In this document: piece by piece, positions 1-10,795 of the stretch
How positions within the stretch are numbered: the first letter of the stretch is position 1
How the letters are laid out: the number at the start of each line of letters is the position of its first letter
The notes under the pieces: generated by a model
Seen by the model: only the letters and a program-made list of their open reading frames with translations
Told to the model about the DNA's origin: nothing
Databases searched by the model: none
Program-made: the position numbers and the translations under genes
NCBI GenBank assembly: GCA_018884035.1
Contig: JAHLFE010000109.1
Span: forward strand, 1 to 35,098
Origin: Candidatus Anaerobiospirillum pullicola
GTDB taxonomy: Bacteria; Pseudomonadota; Gammaproteobacteria; Enterobacterales; Succinivibrionaceae
Reading direction: 5' to 3'
Length of the DNA stretch: 35,098 bases

Positions 1-2554
<2,554 letters not shown>

Positions 2555-2618
2555 TGGTTAGCCTCAACTGTCCAGAGGCATGCCTCTTAGCGGTAAGCGC
2601 TTGCGGAGCGGGCGCTGA

Positions 2619-2646
2619 AATGGTCTGAGCCTTGGCTCAGACCATT
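2619..2646 (+). terminator. Hairpin after hsdS
   Basis: A perfect 12-bp stem (AATGGTCTGAGC with its exact complement) closes a CTTG loop 65 bp after the hsdS stop. There is no proper U-run afterwards, so it may be a Rho-assisted terminator or an mRNA 3' end stabiliser. The stem is unusually long and exact for chance. Confidence 0.5.
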
Positions 2647-2801
2647 ATGCTCAGAGTGGTGTTTGGGGGAGCTTGCCACCTGCGAGATGGGAAAAGGATG
2701 GTGTGAGTGGTGGCATGTGGCATAAGGGACAGCGCTCGGTGCGTGGAAATCACAGCGGCAGTGAGACAGGAAAAACAGCAGAGACACCACGTATTTGCGG
2801 C

Positions 2802-3494
2802 TTAGGACGTAGTACCCATAGTCAGCTGCCGTAAAGCGGCGACATCAGGTAAGAGATAGTCTGCATGCCACGACTCAGGCTTGCCACACTCATTGCCACC
2901 ATAGCCCCATAAGGCCGCAGCAGAAATGACCTTAGCGCGATTGGCGGCCATGATGTCATTGAGGTGGTCACCGACGTAGACCGTCTCATAAGGCTGCACG
3001 TTAAGCTGCTCCATGGTCTTAAGGATAGGCTCAGGATGTGGCTTACTGTGGGTAATACTGTCACAGCCTAAGATCACTTCAAGGTCAGGGTAAAAAGCAA
3101 AGCGCTGTAAGAGCTCTTGGGCCATGTGCTCGTACTTGTTGGTGACAATGGCAAGCTTCACCTGCTGACGCTTAAGATCGTCCAAAAGGTCAGTAATACC
3201 TGCAAAAGGCTTGGTGTAAACGCAGATATGCTCGACGTAATACTGCGCAAAGTACGAGCGCATCACGCCTTCAATATCAGCGCTGGCGTGCTCTGCTACA
3301 GGCACTCCCAGCTTGAGCATTTCGCGCATACCAGCAGTGACTTTAGTGCGGGCTAAGGCCTCTGATATAGGCTGATAACCAAAGTGCTCAAGAGTGGCAT
3401 TGCAGGCGGCAATGATGTCAGGAGCGGTGTCTAAGAGGGTGCCGTCAAGATCAAAAATCACGGCTTGAGGATGAAGACAAGGGAGGCGGGCCAT
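2802..3494 (-). CDS. gph: HAD-superfamily phosphatase, phosphoglycolate phosphatase-like (Gph)
   Basis: A 230-aa cytoplasmic hydrolase, the usual length for Gph. HAD motif I is VIFDLDGTLLDTAP, with nucleophile Asp15 and Asp17. A helical cap follows at about residues 20-90, then motif II (IVTNK), the motif III lysine in SKPHPEP, and motif IV VGDHLNDI. Gph removes 2-phosphoglycolate, for example from repair of oxidised DNA ends; related HAD enzymes (PpaX, nucleotidases) share all these motifs, so the substrate is inferred. The ATG at 3494 lacks a strong ribosome binding site but fits the family N-terminus closely. It lies on the same strand as speB, 401 bp downstream and beyond a terminator, so it is probably transcribed separately. 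Confidence 0.8.
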   Translation of the reverse strand: MARLPCLHPQAVIFDLDGTLLDTAPDIIAACNATLEHFGYQPISEALARTKVTAGMREMLKLGVPVAEHASADIEGVMRSYFAQYYVEHICVYTKPFAGITDLLDDLKRQQVKLAIVTNKYEHMAQELLQRFAFYPDLEVILGCDSITHSKPHPEPILKTMEQLNVQPYETVYVGDHLNDIMAANRAKVISAAALWGYGGNECGKPESWHADYLLPDVAALRQLTMGTTS

Positions 3495-3895
3495 AGGTCT
3501 TTAGAGGCTAAAAGAAAACGGAGAACAGAGAGCAGAGAGTAGGGAGTTGGAGCAGAGAGTAGGGGGATAGCAGGGTTATTACCATCAGTGCTACCCACCT
3601 CTGCGGTCGTGCTGTAGGCTCTTGCGCTAACCTTGAGATAAGACAGCAGTGCAGTGCGGAGCTGTAGCTGCACTTTTATCTTTGCGGTATGCACATGGCG
3701 GGAACAGAGCCTTTAGCAGTGTGGCAGCTCTTATGGTGTGGTGGCGTCAGGGGCGGGCGCTGTAACCGCTTGCGTAGGAGGGGGCTAACCTGCCTTGCGA
3801 AACAAATACGGCAGCTTCCCTTGTGAGGTGAGCTGCCGTGTGCGCCTGATTAGCAGGTCGACTTTTCCGCAGAGCTAACGTTGTGCGCCCTCGGC
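3495..3895. other. Gene-free gap gph-speB
   Basis: No convincing gene. It contains a 14-bp direct repeat (AGCAGAGAGTAGGG at 3531 and 3551), a short stretch near 3747-3762 that resembles the 135-bp tandem repeat units at 7230-7590 (AGGGGCGGGCGCTGT), a CCTTGAGATAA motif near 3630, and the speB terminator. The promoter of gph should lie here, but none is recognisable with confidence. Confidence 0.5.
3800..3839 (-). terminator. Rho-independent terminator of speB
   Basis: Reading the minus strand, a perfect 9-bp stem ACGGCAGCT/AGCTGCCGT (3831-3839 with 3808-3816) closes a 14-nt loop. It is followed by the U-rich stretch ATTTGTTT. It lies 57 bp after the speB stop codon, the expected place. Confidence 0.75.
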
Positions 3896-4849
3896 CTACT
3901 TGCGATCCTTGCCTAAAGCAAAAAGGTGTAAGAATTCCACCGCTAAGGTCGCACCTGCTAAGGCCGTGATATCGCCATGATCGTAAGCAGGCGAGACTTC
4001 CACAATATCAGCACCGACAATGTGCAGATCCTTTAATGCCCGCACAATCTTTAGCGCCTTATCTGTGGTAAGGCCACCGCACACTGGCGTACCCGTGCCT
4101 GGGGCATACGCAGGGTCTAAGCAGTCAATGTCAAAGGTGAGGTAAACCGGACGGTCACCTACGGTGTCATACACGCGCTTGACCAGATCCTCTACACTGA
4201 GGTCATTGGCCAGCGCCCCATGCAACACCGTAAAGCCTAAGGATTTATCGTACTCAGTACGGATACCAATCTGCACCGAGTGATCAGGATCGATTAAACC
4301 CTCATTTGGCGCATGGTAGAACATGGTGCCGTGGTCGCAATCACTGCCATTAGAGTAGGTGTCAGAGTGCGCATCAAAGTGCACTAAGGCCATCTTGCCA
4401 AAGTGCTTAAAATGGCCACGTAACAGTGGCAGGGTAATAAAGTGGTCACCACCAAAGGTCAGGCACTTCTTGCCAGAGGCAAGCAGCTTGTCGCAATGCT
4501 CGGTTAAAGCAGCGCACATGGCCTTGCTGTCACCCGATGGGTAGACCAGATCGCCGCAGTCAATGAAGCTCAGCTTGTCTTTGAGGCAGAATTCCCATGG
4601 GTAGCGGCAGTGCTCCCAGTCAAGCTGTGGGCTAATGCCACGAATTGCTTGTGGGCCAAAACGGGTGCCAGAGCGACCAGAGGTAGCCATATCAAAAGGC
4701 ACACCCGTAATAGCCACATCGGCCTCGACCGTGTATGGGGTAAAGCACAGCGGGCTGCGTAAAAAGCCAAAACTGTTAGCGGTAAGCGAGGTGTCCTCGA
4801 CGTTGTTGAGAGTTTGGAATGGAGTCTTAGTGGCCATGGTAGTACTCAC
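3896..4849 (-). CDS. speB: Agmatinase (agmatine ureohydrolase) SpeB
   Basis: SpeB hydrolyses agmatine to putrescine and urea using two Mn ions. The 317-aa length is close to family norm. All arginase-fold metal ligands are visible: GGDH at 133-136, DAHSD at 159-163 and FDIDCLDP at 239-246. It lies downstream of speA on the same strand, so the pair converts arginine to putrescine via agmatine. The start shown is a GTG at 4849. The ATG at 4837 (MATKTPFQ) is a good alternative, since GTGAG lies 7 nt upstream of it. An arginase or formiminoglutamase is less likely given the speA partner. A 200-bp spacer with an 18-bp tandem repeat separates it from speA. Confidence 0.93.
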   Translation of the reverse strand: MSTTMATKTPFQTLNNVEDTSLTANSFGFLRSPLCFTPYTVEADVAITGVPFDMATSGRSGTRFGPQAIRGISPQLDWEHCRYPWEFCLKDKLSFIDCGDLVYPSGDSKAMCAALTEHCDKLLASGKKCLTFGGDHFITLPLLRGHFKHFGKMALVHFDAHSDTYSNGSDCDHGTMFYHAPNEGLIDPDHSVQIGIRTEYDKSLGFTVLHGALANDLSVEDLVKRVYDTVGDRPVYLTFDIDCLDPAYAPGTGTPVCGGLTTDKALKIVRALKDLHIVGADIVEVSPAYDHGDITALAGATLAVEFLHLFALGKDRK

Positions 4850-4918
4850 TAATAGTGCGAGATCCGCAACGTGGGTAATGACAAGAAGAGACGTGATCTA
4901 AAAGAGACGTGCTCTCAA

Positions 4919-4942
4919 GAAGCAAGTGAGGCGCTCACTGCT
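4919..4942 (-). promoter_or_regulatory. Hairpin in the speA-speB spacer
   Basis: On the minus strand, AAGCAGTGAG pairs with CTCACTTGCTT around a CGC loop, with one bulged base. It starts directly at the stop of the possible 31-codon gene between speA and speB. There is no U-tract, so it is more likely an attenuator or RNA-processing hairpin than a full terminator. Confidence 0.35.
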
Positions 4943-5038
4943 TTACTTGAGCGCAGACGCCGCTTTTGCAGCAGTGCCTACGCTTGCAGCAGTGCCTACG
5001 CTTGCAGTAGCGCCTGCGCTTGCAGCGCTTGCTGCCAT
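4943..5038 (-). CDS. Possible 31-residue Ala-rich peptide between speA and speB
   Basis: An ATG 11 nt after the speA stop is preceded by a GGTGG ribosome-binding-like sequence, 2 nt away. It opens 31 codons ending in TAA just before a hairpin. The predicted peptide is almost entirely Ala, Ser, Gly, Thr and Val, with a repeated ASVGTA unit encoded by an 18-bp tandem DNA repeat, and a Lys at the end. I do not recognise it. It could be a leader-type peptide coupling speA to speB, or an accident of the repeat. It is not in the speA frame. Confidence 0.25.
   Translation of the reverse strand: MAASAASAGATASVGTAASVGTAAKAASALK
4970..5023. repeat. 18-bp tandem repeat, three units
   Basis: Three consecutive 18-bp units on the plus strand at 4970, 4988 and 5006. 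The first two are identical (AGCAGTGCCTACGCTTGC) and the third differs at three positions; a partial fourth unit follows. The period is a multiple of three, so copy changes would not shift any reading frame across it. Confidence 0.9.
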
Positions 5039-5049
5039 TACCACCAAGA

Positions 5050-6957
5050 TTACAGATTCTCGATCTGATCTTCTTCGAGGTAAGTATAGCCGTACAGGCC
5101 CGACTTAAAGTCGTTAATCAGCTGGCGTTGCATGCTCTCATCTAAGTCGCTGTCACGCACGGAGCTGGTGAACTCATTGAGCAGCTTAGATGGATCCAAT
5201 TGCACGTACTGCAGCATGTCAGCTACGGTATCGCCCTCATCAGACAGGCGCGTTTGCACCTTGCCATGGTCATAGACAAAGACGTCCACCGACTCCGTGT
5301 CGCCAAAGAGATTGTGCATATTGCCCAGAATCTCCTGATAGGCGCCCACCATAAAGAAACCAATGTATGGTGGGTTGTTGGAGTCATACTCCGGAAATGG
5401 CATCGTCGAGGCGATGTCATCACCATCGATGTAGTGGTCAATGGTGCCGTCTGAATCACAGGTGATGTCAAGGAGCACCGCCCGCCGTGTCAGTGGCTTG
5501 TCAAGAAACTCCAGTGGCATCACAGGGAAGATCTGGTCGATGCCCCACGCATCAGGCAGACTCTGGAAGAGCGAGAAGTTGACGTAGAGCTTATCGGCCA
5601 TGCGCTCTTCAAGCTCATCGATAATGACACGGTGCGACTTGTTGAGCGGATCAAGCATGTGCGTCAGCTCGCAGCAAATGGCGAGGTACATTTGCTCGGC
5701 CCACGCACGCTGCTTTAAGGTGTAATCACCCAGCACAAAGCCATGGTGGATATCATTAAGATCCAGCTGGCTGTCGTGTAACCACTCACGTAGCGAGCGG
5801 TGCTGCTTTTCCTCGTGCATGGCCTCCCACGTGTGCCACAGTGATTGCAGCACGCGAGGTGGCTCCTCACCGTTAGGGCCTTGCTCTGGTGGCGTCACCG
5901 TGCGGATATCATCACGAATGCGCTCCACACCAATGACGTTGGATACCAACACCGTGTGGTAGGCCGTGGTAGCACGACCCGACTCGGTGATCACCGTTGG
6001 ATGTGGCAGGTTGAATTCTTTGCAGACATCACCCACGGCGTAGATGATGTTGTTGGCATACTCGCGCAGGCCGTAGTTTACTGAGCCATCTGATTGTGAG
6101 CGGGTGCCCTCGTAGTCCACACCCAGACCGCCTCCCACATCAAAGCAGGTGATAGGCGCGCCTAATTGGCACAGCTGTGCATAGAAGCGCGCGGACTCAC
6201 GCACACCGTTGGTGATGTCGCGGATGTTGGACATCTGCGAGCCTAAGTGGAAGTGGATTAACTGCAAGCAGGAGAGCTTGTCGGAGTCCTTGAGCTCTTG
6301 CACTAAGTGCAGAATCTGTGAGGCAGAGAGGCCAAACTTGGATTTTTCACCACCTGAGGCTTGCCACTTACCGGAGCCTTGCGAGGCTAAGCGGGCGCGT
6401 ACACCTAAGCGTGGCGTGACTTGCAGCTTGTCGGCTTCTTCTAAAGCTAAGCGCAGCTCAGAGAGCTTCTCAATGACGATGTAGACCTTATGGCCCATCT
6501 TTTCGCCATTGAGGGCCATGCGGATATACTCGCGGTCTTTGTAGCCGTTGCAGACGATGACGCTGCGGGTACGGCTTGCATGAGCCAGCACTACCATGAG
6601 CTCGGCTTTAGAACCGGCTTCGAGGCCCATAGGCTCGCCTGACTGGGTGAGAGTTTCGATAACGCGGCGGTGTTGATTGACCTTAATCGGGAAAACGAGG
6701 AAGTAATCGCCGTTATAGCCGTAGTTATCGCGAGCTTCTTGGAAAGCGCGGTTAATGGAACGCACGCGGTGAGGGAGGATTTGCGGGAAGCAAAAGAGTG
6801 CGGGAAGGCGCTGACCACTTTTTTCGCGGGAAGCGACCAGTTCTGCCAGATCAACTCGGGCGTCAGGGATATCCGGATCAGGACAGACCTCGACATGACC
6901 CTTGTCATTGATGGTGAAGTAATTGTTACCCCACCATTCAAGGTTGAAACCACTCAC
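5050..6957 (-). CDS. speA: Biosynthetic arginine decarboxylase SpeA
   Basis: SpeA is a PLP enzyme that decarboxylates arginine to agmatine, the substrate of SpeB encoded next. The 635-aa protein begins in the conserved block WWGNNYF, then [14 protein letters not shown]. The PLP-binding lysine is K92 in [10 protein letters not shown]. The TIM-barrel motifs [12 protein letters not shown] and ITESGRA follow, as does the C-terminal FVYDHGK. It is about 20 residues shorter than the E. coli enzyme because the N-terminal extension is missing. The start is a GTG at 6957; AGGA lies about 11 nt upstream, a little far. The assignment to the SpeA family rather than LysA or ODC-like enzymes is secure from length and motifs. 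Confidence 0.95.
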   Translation of the reverse strand: MSGFNLEWWGNNYFTINDKGHVEVCPDPDIPDARVDLAELVASREKSGQRLPALFCFPQILPHRVRSINRAFQEARDNYGYNGDYFLVFPIKVNQHRRVIETLTQSGEPMGLEAGSKAELMVVLAHASRTRSVIVCNGYKDREYIRMALNGEKMGHKVYIVIEKLSELRLALEEADKLQVTPRLGVRARLASQGSGKWQASGGEKSKFGLSASQILHLVQELKDSDKLSCLQLIHFHLGSQMSNIRDITNGVRESARFYAQLCQLGAPITCFDVGGGLGVDYEGTRSQSDGSVNYGLREYANNIIYAVGDVCKEFNLPHPTVITESGRATTAYHTVLVSNVIGVERIRDDIRTVTPPEQGPNGEEPPRVLQSLWHTWEAMHEEKQHRSLREWLHDSQLDLNDIHHGFVLGDYTLKQRAWAEQMYLAICCELTHMLDPLNKSHRVIIDELEERMADKLYVNFSLFQSLPDAWGIDQIFPVMPLEFLDKPLTRRAVLLDITCDSDGTIDHYIDGDDIASTMPFPEYDSNNPPYIGFFMVGAYQEILGNMHNLFGDTESVDVFVYDHGKVQTRLSDEGDTVADMLQYVQLDPSKLLNEFTSSVRDSDLDESMQRQLINDFKSGLYGYTYLEEDQIENL

Positions 6958-7229
6958 TGGGCAAGATGTCCTACAAAGGGGCTCGCTAAAGTTAGTAAGG
7001 AGCCAAGAACATTAATCCTGACGACGCATTGCTTGATGACGTCAGGGGCGGGTTTTTTCTTAGCGGCGCATTGTGCCAAAGATGGGGGCTGCACACAAGG
7101 GAAAATTTATGAAAAACGCATCAAATGTAGGTGAGGTTCTGCAGAGGGCATAAATAGGCCCGCAGCTGGGGGAAGCAAGAGAAGAGCCCCAATCAGCCTT
7201 GCGCCCTGTGGCAAGGCGTTAGCGTTGGC

Positions 7230-7590
7230 TTATGGTGCGTGTGTGCGCTGTCCTTGAGCACCTTTGAGATAAAGGCCCGTCAGGCGCTTTGAGGTCATCA
7301 CCCAAAGAGTAGCAGGCATCAGCATTCAGCAGGGGTACTCGTAGTGGTGAGCGTGGCGCGTGGGCTGTTGTCTGTCCCTGTGTTTGCGCTGATCACCCTC
7401 GAGATAGTAGCGCCGTCAGGCGCTTTGAAGCCGCCACCCAAAGATCAGCAGGCATCAGCCATTACTAAGAGGACTCGTGGTGGAGAGAGAGGGGCGGGCG
7501 CTGTTATCTGTCCCTGTGTTTGCGCTGATCTCCCTCGAGATAATAACGCCGTCAGGCGCCGTCAGGTGCTGCCATCAGCTCTTATGGCCA
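7230..7590. repeat. Three tandem 135-bp units with a REP-like palindromic core
   Basis: The core GAGATA..GCGCCGTCAGGCGC starts at 7266, 7401 and 7537, a period of 135-136 bp. Units two and three are nearly identical over about 60 bp (CTGTCCCTGTGTTTGCGCTGA, then CTCGAGATA). Unit one is more diverged. The core holds the hairpin GCGCC-GTCA-GGCGC. A similar core occurs at 29292. Confidence 0.85.
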
Positions 7591-7690
7591 TCTTCAGCAG
7601 CTGCCAGTCTCAACTTCGAGCGGCCACGTACTGTACACTTGCTTGGTGCATGAATACGCTCTTTTCCCGCACATATGCCAGTTTTTGGGC

Positions 7691-7696
7691 TATAAT
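7691..7696 (+). promoter_or_regulatory. Likely -10 box of apt
   Basis: A perfect TATAAT lies 66 bp upstream of the apt start. No good -35 hexamer is present at 16-18 bp, so the promoter is either weak at -35 or activator-dependent. Confidence 0.5.
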
Positions 7697-7761
7697 CTCC
7701 CAGTTTGCTCGTTATGCCCCACACGCCCACGCGTGCTTTTCTCGTGCAAGAGGAGAAGACT

Positions 7762-8337
7762 ATGGCCTTGGCCAAAGATGTGCTGCAAAACAAAGAAGAG
7801 CAGCTAAACTTCCTGAAGTCTACTATCACCAGCATCCCTGATTACCCAATCAAGGGTATCCTCTTTCGCGATATCACCTCTCTGTGCGAAAACCCTCAGG
7901 CCTTTAATCTAACCTGCGACCTCATCGCCGAGGCCTTTAAAGACGAGCATATCGATAAGGTCGTCTCTGGTGAAGCCCGTGGCTTTGTCTTTGGCGCTCC
8001 TGTCGCCACCAAATTAGGCGCTGGCTTTGTCATGATACGTAAGCCGCATAAGCTGCCACGTGAGATCATCTCTGAGTCCTATACCCTTGAGTATGGCACC
8101 AACGAGCTGCAAATGCATAAGGACTCCATTAAGCCAGGTGAGCGCGTCCTCTGTCTTGACGACCTGCTCGCCACCGGCGGTACCGCTGTCGCCATGTGCC
8201 GCTTAGTGCAGCGCGAGGGTGGTATCATCGTTAAAGCTGCCTTTGTCATCGATTTGGTCGATTTGGGGGGCTGTGCTAAAATCAAAGAAGAATGTGGCGT
8301 AGACTGCTTTAGCTTGCTGGATTTTCCAGGTCACTAA
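7762..8337 (+). CDS. apt: Adenine phosphoribosyltransferase
   Basis: Apt salvages adenine to AMP using PRPP. From the chosen ATG at 7762 the protein is 191 aa, close to the E. coli length of 183. That start has a strong AGAGGAG ribosome binding site, while an in-frame ATG at 7705 has none and would add 19 atypical residues. Visible signatures: SIPDYPIKGILFRDITSL near the N-terminus, EARGFVFGAPVA at 71-82, RKPHKLPRE at 93-101, and the PRPP loop VLCLDDLLATGGTA at 129-142. The protein ends in FPGH, as family members do. The apt-dnaX order matches enteric bacteria, supporting the identity of the following gene. Confidence 0.96.
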   Translation: MALAKDVLQNKEEQLNFLKSTITSIPDYPIKGILFRDITSLCENPQAFNLTCDLIAEAFKDEHIDKVVSGEARGFVFGAPVATKLGAGFVMIRKPHKLPREIISESYTLEYGTNELQMHKDSIKPGERVLCLDDLLATGGTAVAMCRLVQREGGIIVKAAFVIDLVDLGGCAKIKEECGVDCFSLLDFPGH

Positions 8338-8989
8338 AGCAAGCTTCAGCTGCATGCAGCACAAGAGATAGGCAGAGCTTCTCTGCAAACAAAGGGGGTA
8401 GCGGGGCTACCCTTTGTTGTCTTTTGTGCGCAGCACCGTGTGTTGCGGTAAGTGCTCTGCAGCGGCAGCACTGACCCCAGAGCCTCCGGCGAAGTGAGGT
8501 TCCCTCCATTCTGGCACTACCACAACCACAGTGCATATTTCAGCTGTTTTAGCGTAAGCTGTCTTATTGCTGCCACTTAAGCTTAAGGAAACGCCTTGTC
8601 GCGTGCCCGCTGCTAAGTGGTGTTGCTCAATCTTTTCCCTTCGTTGTTACTTAGGGGCCGTGCTTTGTTTGCGGTGCTGGCTTTGCTCTTGGCTTCAGCT
8701 TTAGCCCTCACCACGCACGTTTCCTCTTTTCCCTTAAAAACCCTTTTCCCTTACAGTGTTCTTTCACTGCGAGCCTCTGCTGTGCAGTGGGTGTGGTGAC
8801 TCTGTTGTTAGCCTCTGCATGTCTTGTCAGACGTAATTTTTGCCTTTGACAGCACTGCAAGGAATAGGGGCGTAAGCCAACATATGGTGCGCTTTATAGG
8901 GCTCAGTGCAGGCGCAGCGTCAGCTGAGCTCATGATGCTGACCTTAAGCTACCAGTAACAACGCGCAGCTGTTTCAGGATTGGTGATTC
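8338..8989. other. apt-dnaX intergenic region
   Basis: Holds the apt terminator and then about 560 bp without a supportable gene. A perfect palindrome CTTAAGCTTAAG lies at 8576-8587 and a consensus TTGACA at 8846-8851, but without a matching -10 at normal spacing. A 60-codon GTG-started frame at 8617 is hydrophobic but has no ribosome binding site. The gap is several times longer than in E. coli. Confidence 0.5.
8388..8428 (+). terminator. Rho-independent terminator of apt
   Basis: AACAAAGGG(GG)TAGC pairs with GCTACCCTTTGTT: a 13-bp stem with a 2-nt bulge and a GGG loop. It is followed by the U-rich GTCTTTTGT, 50 bp after the apt stop. Confidence 0.85.
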
Positions 8990-10468
8990 ATGGCAATGGA
9001 AGTCGGTGGTGAGTACTTAGCACTGGCGCGTAAGTACCGTCCGCAAAATTTTGAGGATGTAGTCGGCCAAGAGCATGTGCTCAATGCGCTGATGCATTCG
9101 CTTGATTCAGAGCGTATCCATCATGCCTACCTCCTCACTGGTACCCGTGGTATCGGTAAAACTACCATTGCCCGTATCTTTGCCAAAGCCCTAGAGTGCA
9201 GAAAAGGCGTCAGCTCCCACCCATGCGGTGTCTGCGATGCCTGCACCGCCATTAGCGCTGGCACCTTCCCTGAGGTCATCGAGATCGACGCCGCCTCCCA
9301 AACTAAGGTCGATGATACCCGCGAGATGCTGGACAGAGCCCAATACCAGCCTGTCGATGCTCGCTACAAGATCTTTATCATCGATGAGGTGCATATGCTG
9401 ACTACCAACAGCTTCAATGCCCTCTTAAAGACCTTAGAAGAGCCACCGGAGTACGTTAAGTTCATTCTGGCTACCACAGATCCGCACAAGATCCCCACCA
9501 CGGTGCTCTCCCGCTGTCTGCAATTTCAGCTGAGAGCCCTTAATGTCGACGAAATCGCAGGGCGCATTCACCACATCTGCTCTATTGAAAACATCGCGGC
9601 TGATTCTGAGGCGGTGCTCGCCATTGCCCGTGCCGCACGTGGTTCGATGCGTGATGCCTTATCGCTGTGCGATCAGGGCATTGCCTTAGGCCATGGCAAG
9701 TTAGAAACGGCCACTGTAGTAGCCATGTTAGGCACGGTAGGTGATGCCCTTGTCAGTGACATCTTAGGCCTCTTAGCTACTAAAGACAGTGCTACCCCTG
9801 CGCTCAATAATGCAGGGGCGGGCAATGTCACTGGCACAGCGACCGATTTGGCTACTCTGCTTACCCGCATCCGCCAAAAGTCTCCTAATTACAAGCAGCT
9901 CTTAGATGAGCTGGTGCTGGTTTTCCATGACTTAGCACTTTACCAGTTCTTAGGTAGCGGCTCACCGCTTGAGGTCTTCTCCTTTAGTAACAGCATGCTC
10001 GCGCAGTTTGCTCCGGCTTTTACCCCTGAGCAATTGCAGCTTTACTATCAGATTGTCCTTGAGGGTGTCCAAGAGTACGGCTTTGCGAGCGACGGCCGTT
10101 CGGCTTTTGAGATGACCTTGCTGCGTCTTTTGGCTTTTTCGCCAGAACGAAAAAAAAAACTTTTTAGGGGAGAAAACCCCGCAGGGCGTGATCTCAGCGC
10201 TGCCATCTTAGACGGTCTCGTCGGTCAAGTGCGCAGCCAAACTGCACCTGCTCAGGCTTTAGGGCCACAGGGTGCGCAGTCTGTGGCGCAGACAGCGCCA
10301 CTGGCGCCATCTCCGTTTGTGCCTCAGGGTACGCCTGCGCCGCAAGCGGCAGCCGCTACTGCTGCCATTATCCCTGCCCCTGCATCACAGCAGAGTGCGC
10401 AGCAAAGCAGCAATGCACAGTGGCAGCAGGAGCTGGGTGACTTGCGTGCCATGATGGGCAATAAGTAA
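8990..10468 (+). CDS. dnaX: DNA polymerase III clamp-loader subunit DnaX (gamma-like length; tau C-terminal part missing)
   Basis: DnaX is the motor subunit of the clamp loader that places the beta ring on DNA. Seen here: Walker A GTRGIGKTT (51-59), zinc-binding Cys at 70, 79, 82 and 85, IIDEVHML (130-137), the SRC sensor (174-176), then domain III ending MTLLRLLAFSP at about 375-385. An Ala/Pro/Gln-rich tail follows to residue 492. E. coli tau has 643 residues and gamma 431; this product lacks the DnaB-binding and alpha-binding domains. Those appear to be encoded by the next gene, in the same frame. An A10 run at 10150-10159 is a probable slippage site. The ATG at 8990 has GGTG 5 nt upstream; the ATG at 8996 is an alternative. 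Confidence 0.95.
   Translation: MAMEVGGEYLALARKYRPQNFEDVVGQEHVLNALMHSLDSERIHHAYLLTGTRGIGKTTIARIFAKALECRKGVSSHPCGVCDACTAISAGTFPEVIEIDAASQTKVDDTREMLDRAQYQPVDARYKIFIIDEVHMLTTNSFNALLKTLEEPPEYVKFILATTDPHKIPTTVLSRCLQFQLRALNVDEIAGRIHHICSIENIAADSEAVLAIARAARGSMRDALSLCDQGIALGHGKLETATVVAMLGTVGDALVSDILGLLATKDSATPALNNAGAGNVTGTATDLATLLTRIRQKSPNYKQLLDELVLVFHDLALYQFLGSGSPLEVFSFSNSMLAQFAPAFTPEQLQLYYQIVLEGVQEYGFASDGRSAFEMTLLRLLAFSPERKKKLFRGENPAGRDLSAAILDGLVGQVRSQTAPAQALGPQGAQSVAQTAPLAPSPFVPQGTPAPQAAAATAAIIPAPASQQSAQQSSNAQWQQELGDLRAMMGNK
10150..10180 (+). promoter_or_regulatory. Probable -1 frameshift / slippage signal in dnaX
   Basis: Ten consecutive A (10150-10159) encode Lys388-390 in the zero frame. Seven nt further on, GGGG-AGAAAA-CCCC can form a short hairpin (10167-10180). 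A -1 shift reads ACT TTT TAG and stops at 10165-10167, giving a 392-residue product. This placement, slippery A-tract then stem-loop then an immediate -1 stop, mirrors the known dnaX frameshift that makes gamma in E. coli and the A-tract slippage in Thermus. Confidence 0.6.
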
Positions 10469-10795
10469 GAGCTGAGCTCTAGTAAGAGCCTAGGAATGAG
10501 TGATCTAATAAGTGATGGATTTTTCATGAGCTCGGAACAGAGCGCAGGGGCGGTAACAACCTCAAGATAAAAGGCGCAGATGAGTCTAAGCCTATCTGGA
10601 GACAGGGTTCGTGACTGCTCAAGATCTCATCATTTATTAAGTCAGTCGTTCCCTGCTGACTTTAGTCAGCGCAGTGCTCGTAATTAGCGCTGTGGTTGTG
10701 GGGCGGCTGTGCCCCACGGTGGCAGGGCTTCATCTTTCCCTTGTTAGTTTTAGCGGATGCAAACTCCCCTGAGCAGGGGATAGAGGAACCATCAG
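10469..10795. other. Spacer between the two dnaX-like genes
   Basis: The gap holds a MITE-like element (10491-10654) and then three hairpins: GCTGAC-TTTA-GTCAGC (10655-10670), GTGGGGC/GCCCCAC (10698-10717) and TCCCCT-GAGC-AGGGGA (10765-10780). In the frame shared by both flanking genes there are stops at 10568, 10685, 10745, 10751 and 10781, besides the dnaX stop at 10466. Readthrough is therefore implausible. Confidence 0.8.
10491..10654 (+). mobile_element. MITE-like element, family B, copy 1
   Basis: About 164 bp bounded by imperfect inverted repeats of about 27 bp: the left end starts AGGAATGAGTGATCTAATAA, and the reverse complement of the right end reads AGGGAACGACTGACTTAATA. Internally it shares CTCAAGATAAA and AGCCTATCTGGAG with copy 2 at 15491. 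It starts 22 bp after the dnaX stop. It contains no gene and no obvious target duplication. Confidence 0.6.

Larger units (their letters stand above)
6958..7761. other. Divergent speA/apt intergenic region with repeats
   Basis: There is no convincing gene in these 804 bp. Contents: the leader of speA (minus strand), with a 7-bp inverted repeat CCTGACG/CGTCAGG at 7017-7046 followed on the plus strand by a T6 run; three tandem 135-bp units (about 7230-7590); and the apt promoter near 7691. Open frames in this stretch run through the tandem repeats and show no protein-like composition. Confidence 0.6.

Noticed and set aside
4970-5023. CRISPR-like short repeats
   Set aside because: Units are contiguous with no spacers and only three copies; no cas genes nearby.
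7017-7046. Plus-strand terminator before apt
   Set aside because: The 7-bp inverted repeat with a T run has no plus-strand gene upstream and lies in the leader of the minus-strand speA.
7344-7841. 165-codon frame through the tandem repeats into apt
   Set aside because: It lies across repeat units and overlaps apt in another frame; no protein-like character.
8617-8799. 60-codon hydrophobic frame between apt and dnaX
   Set aside because: GTG start without a ribosome binding site; composition looks like random translation of pyrimidine-rich DNA.
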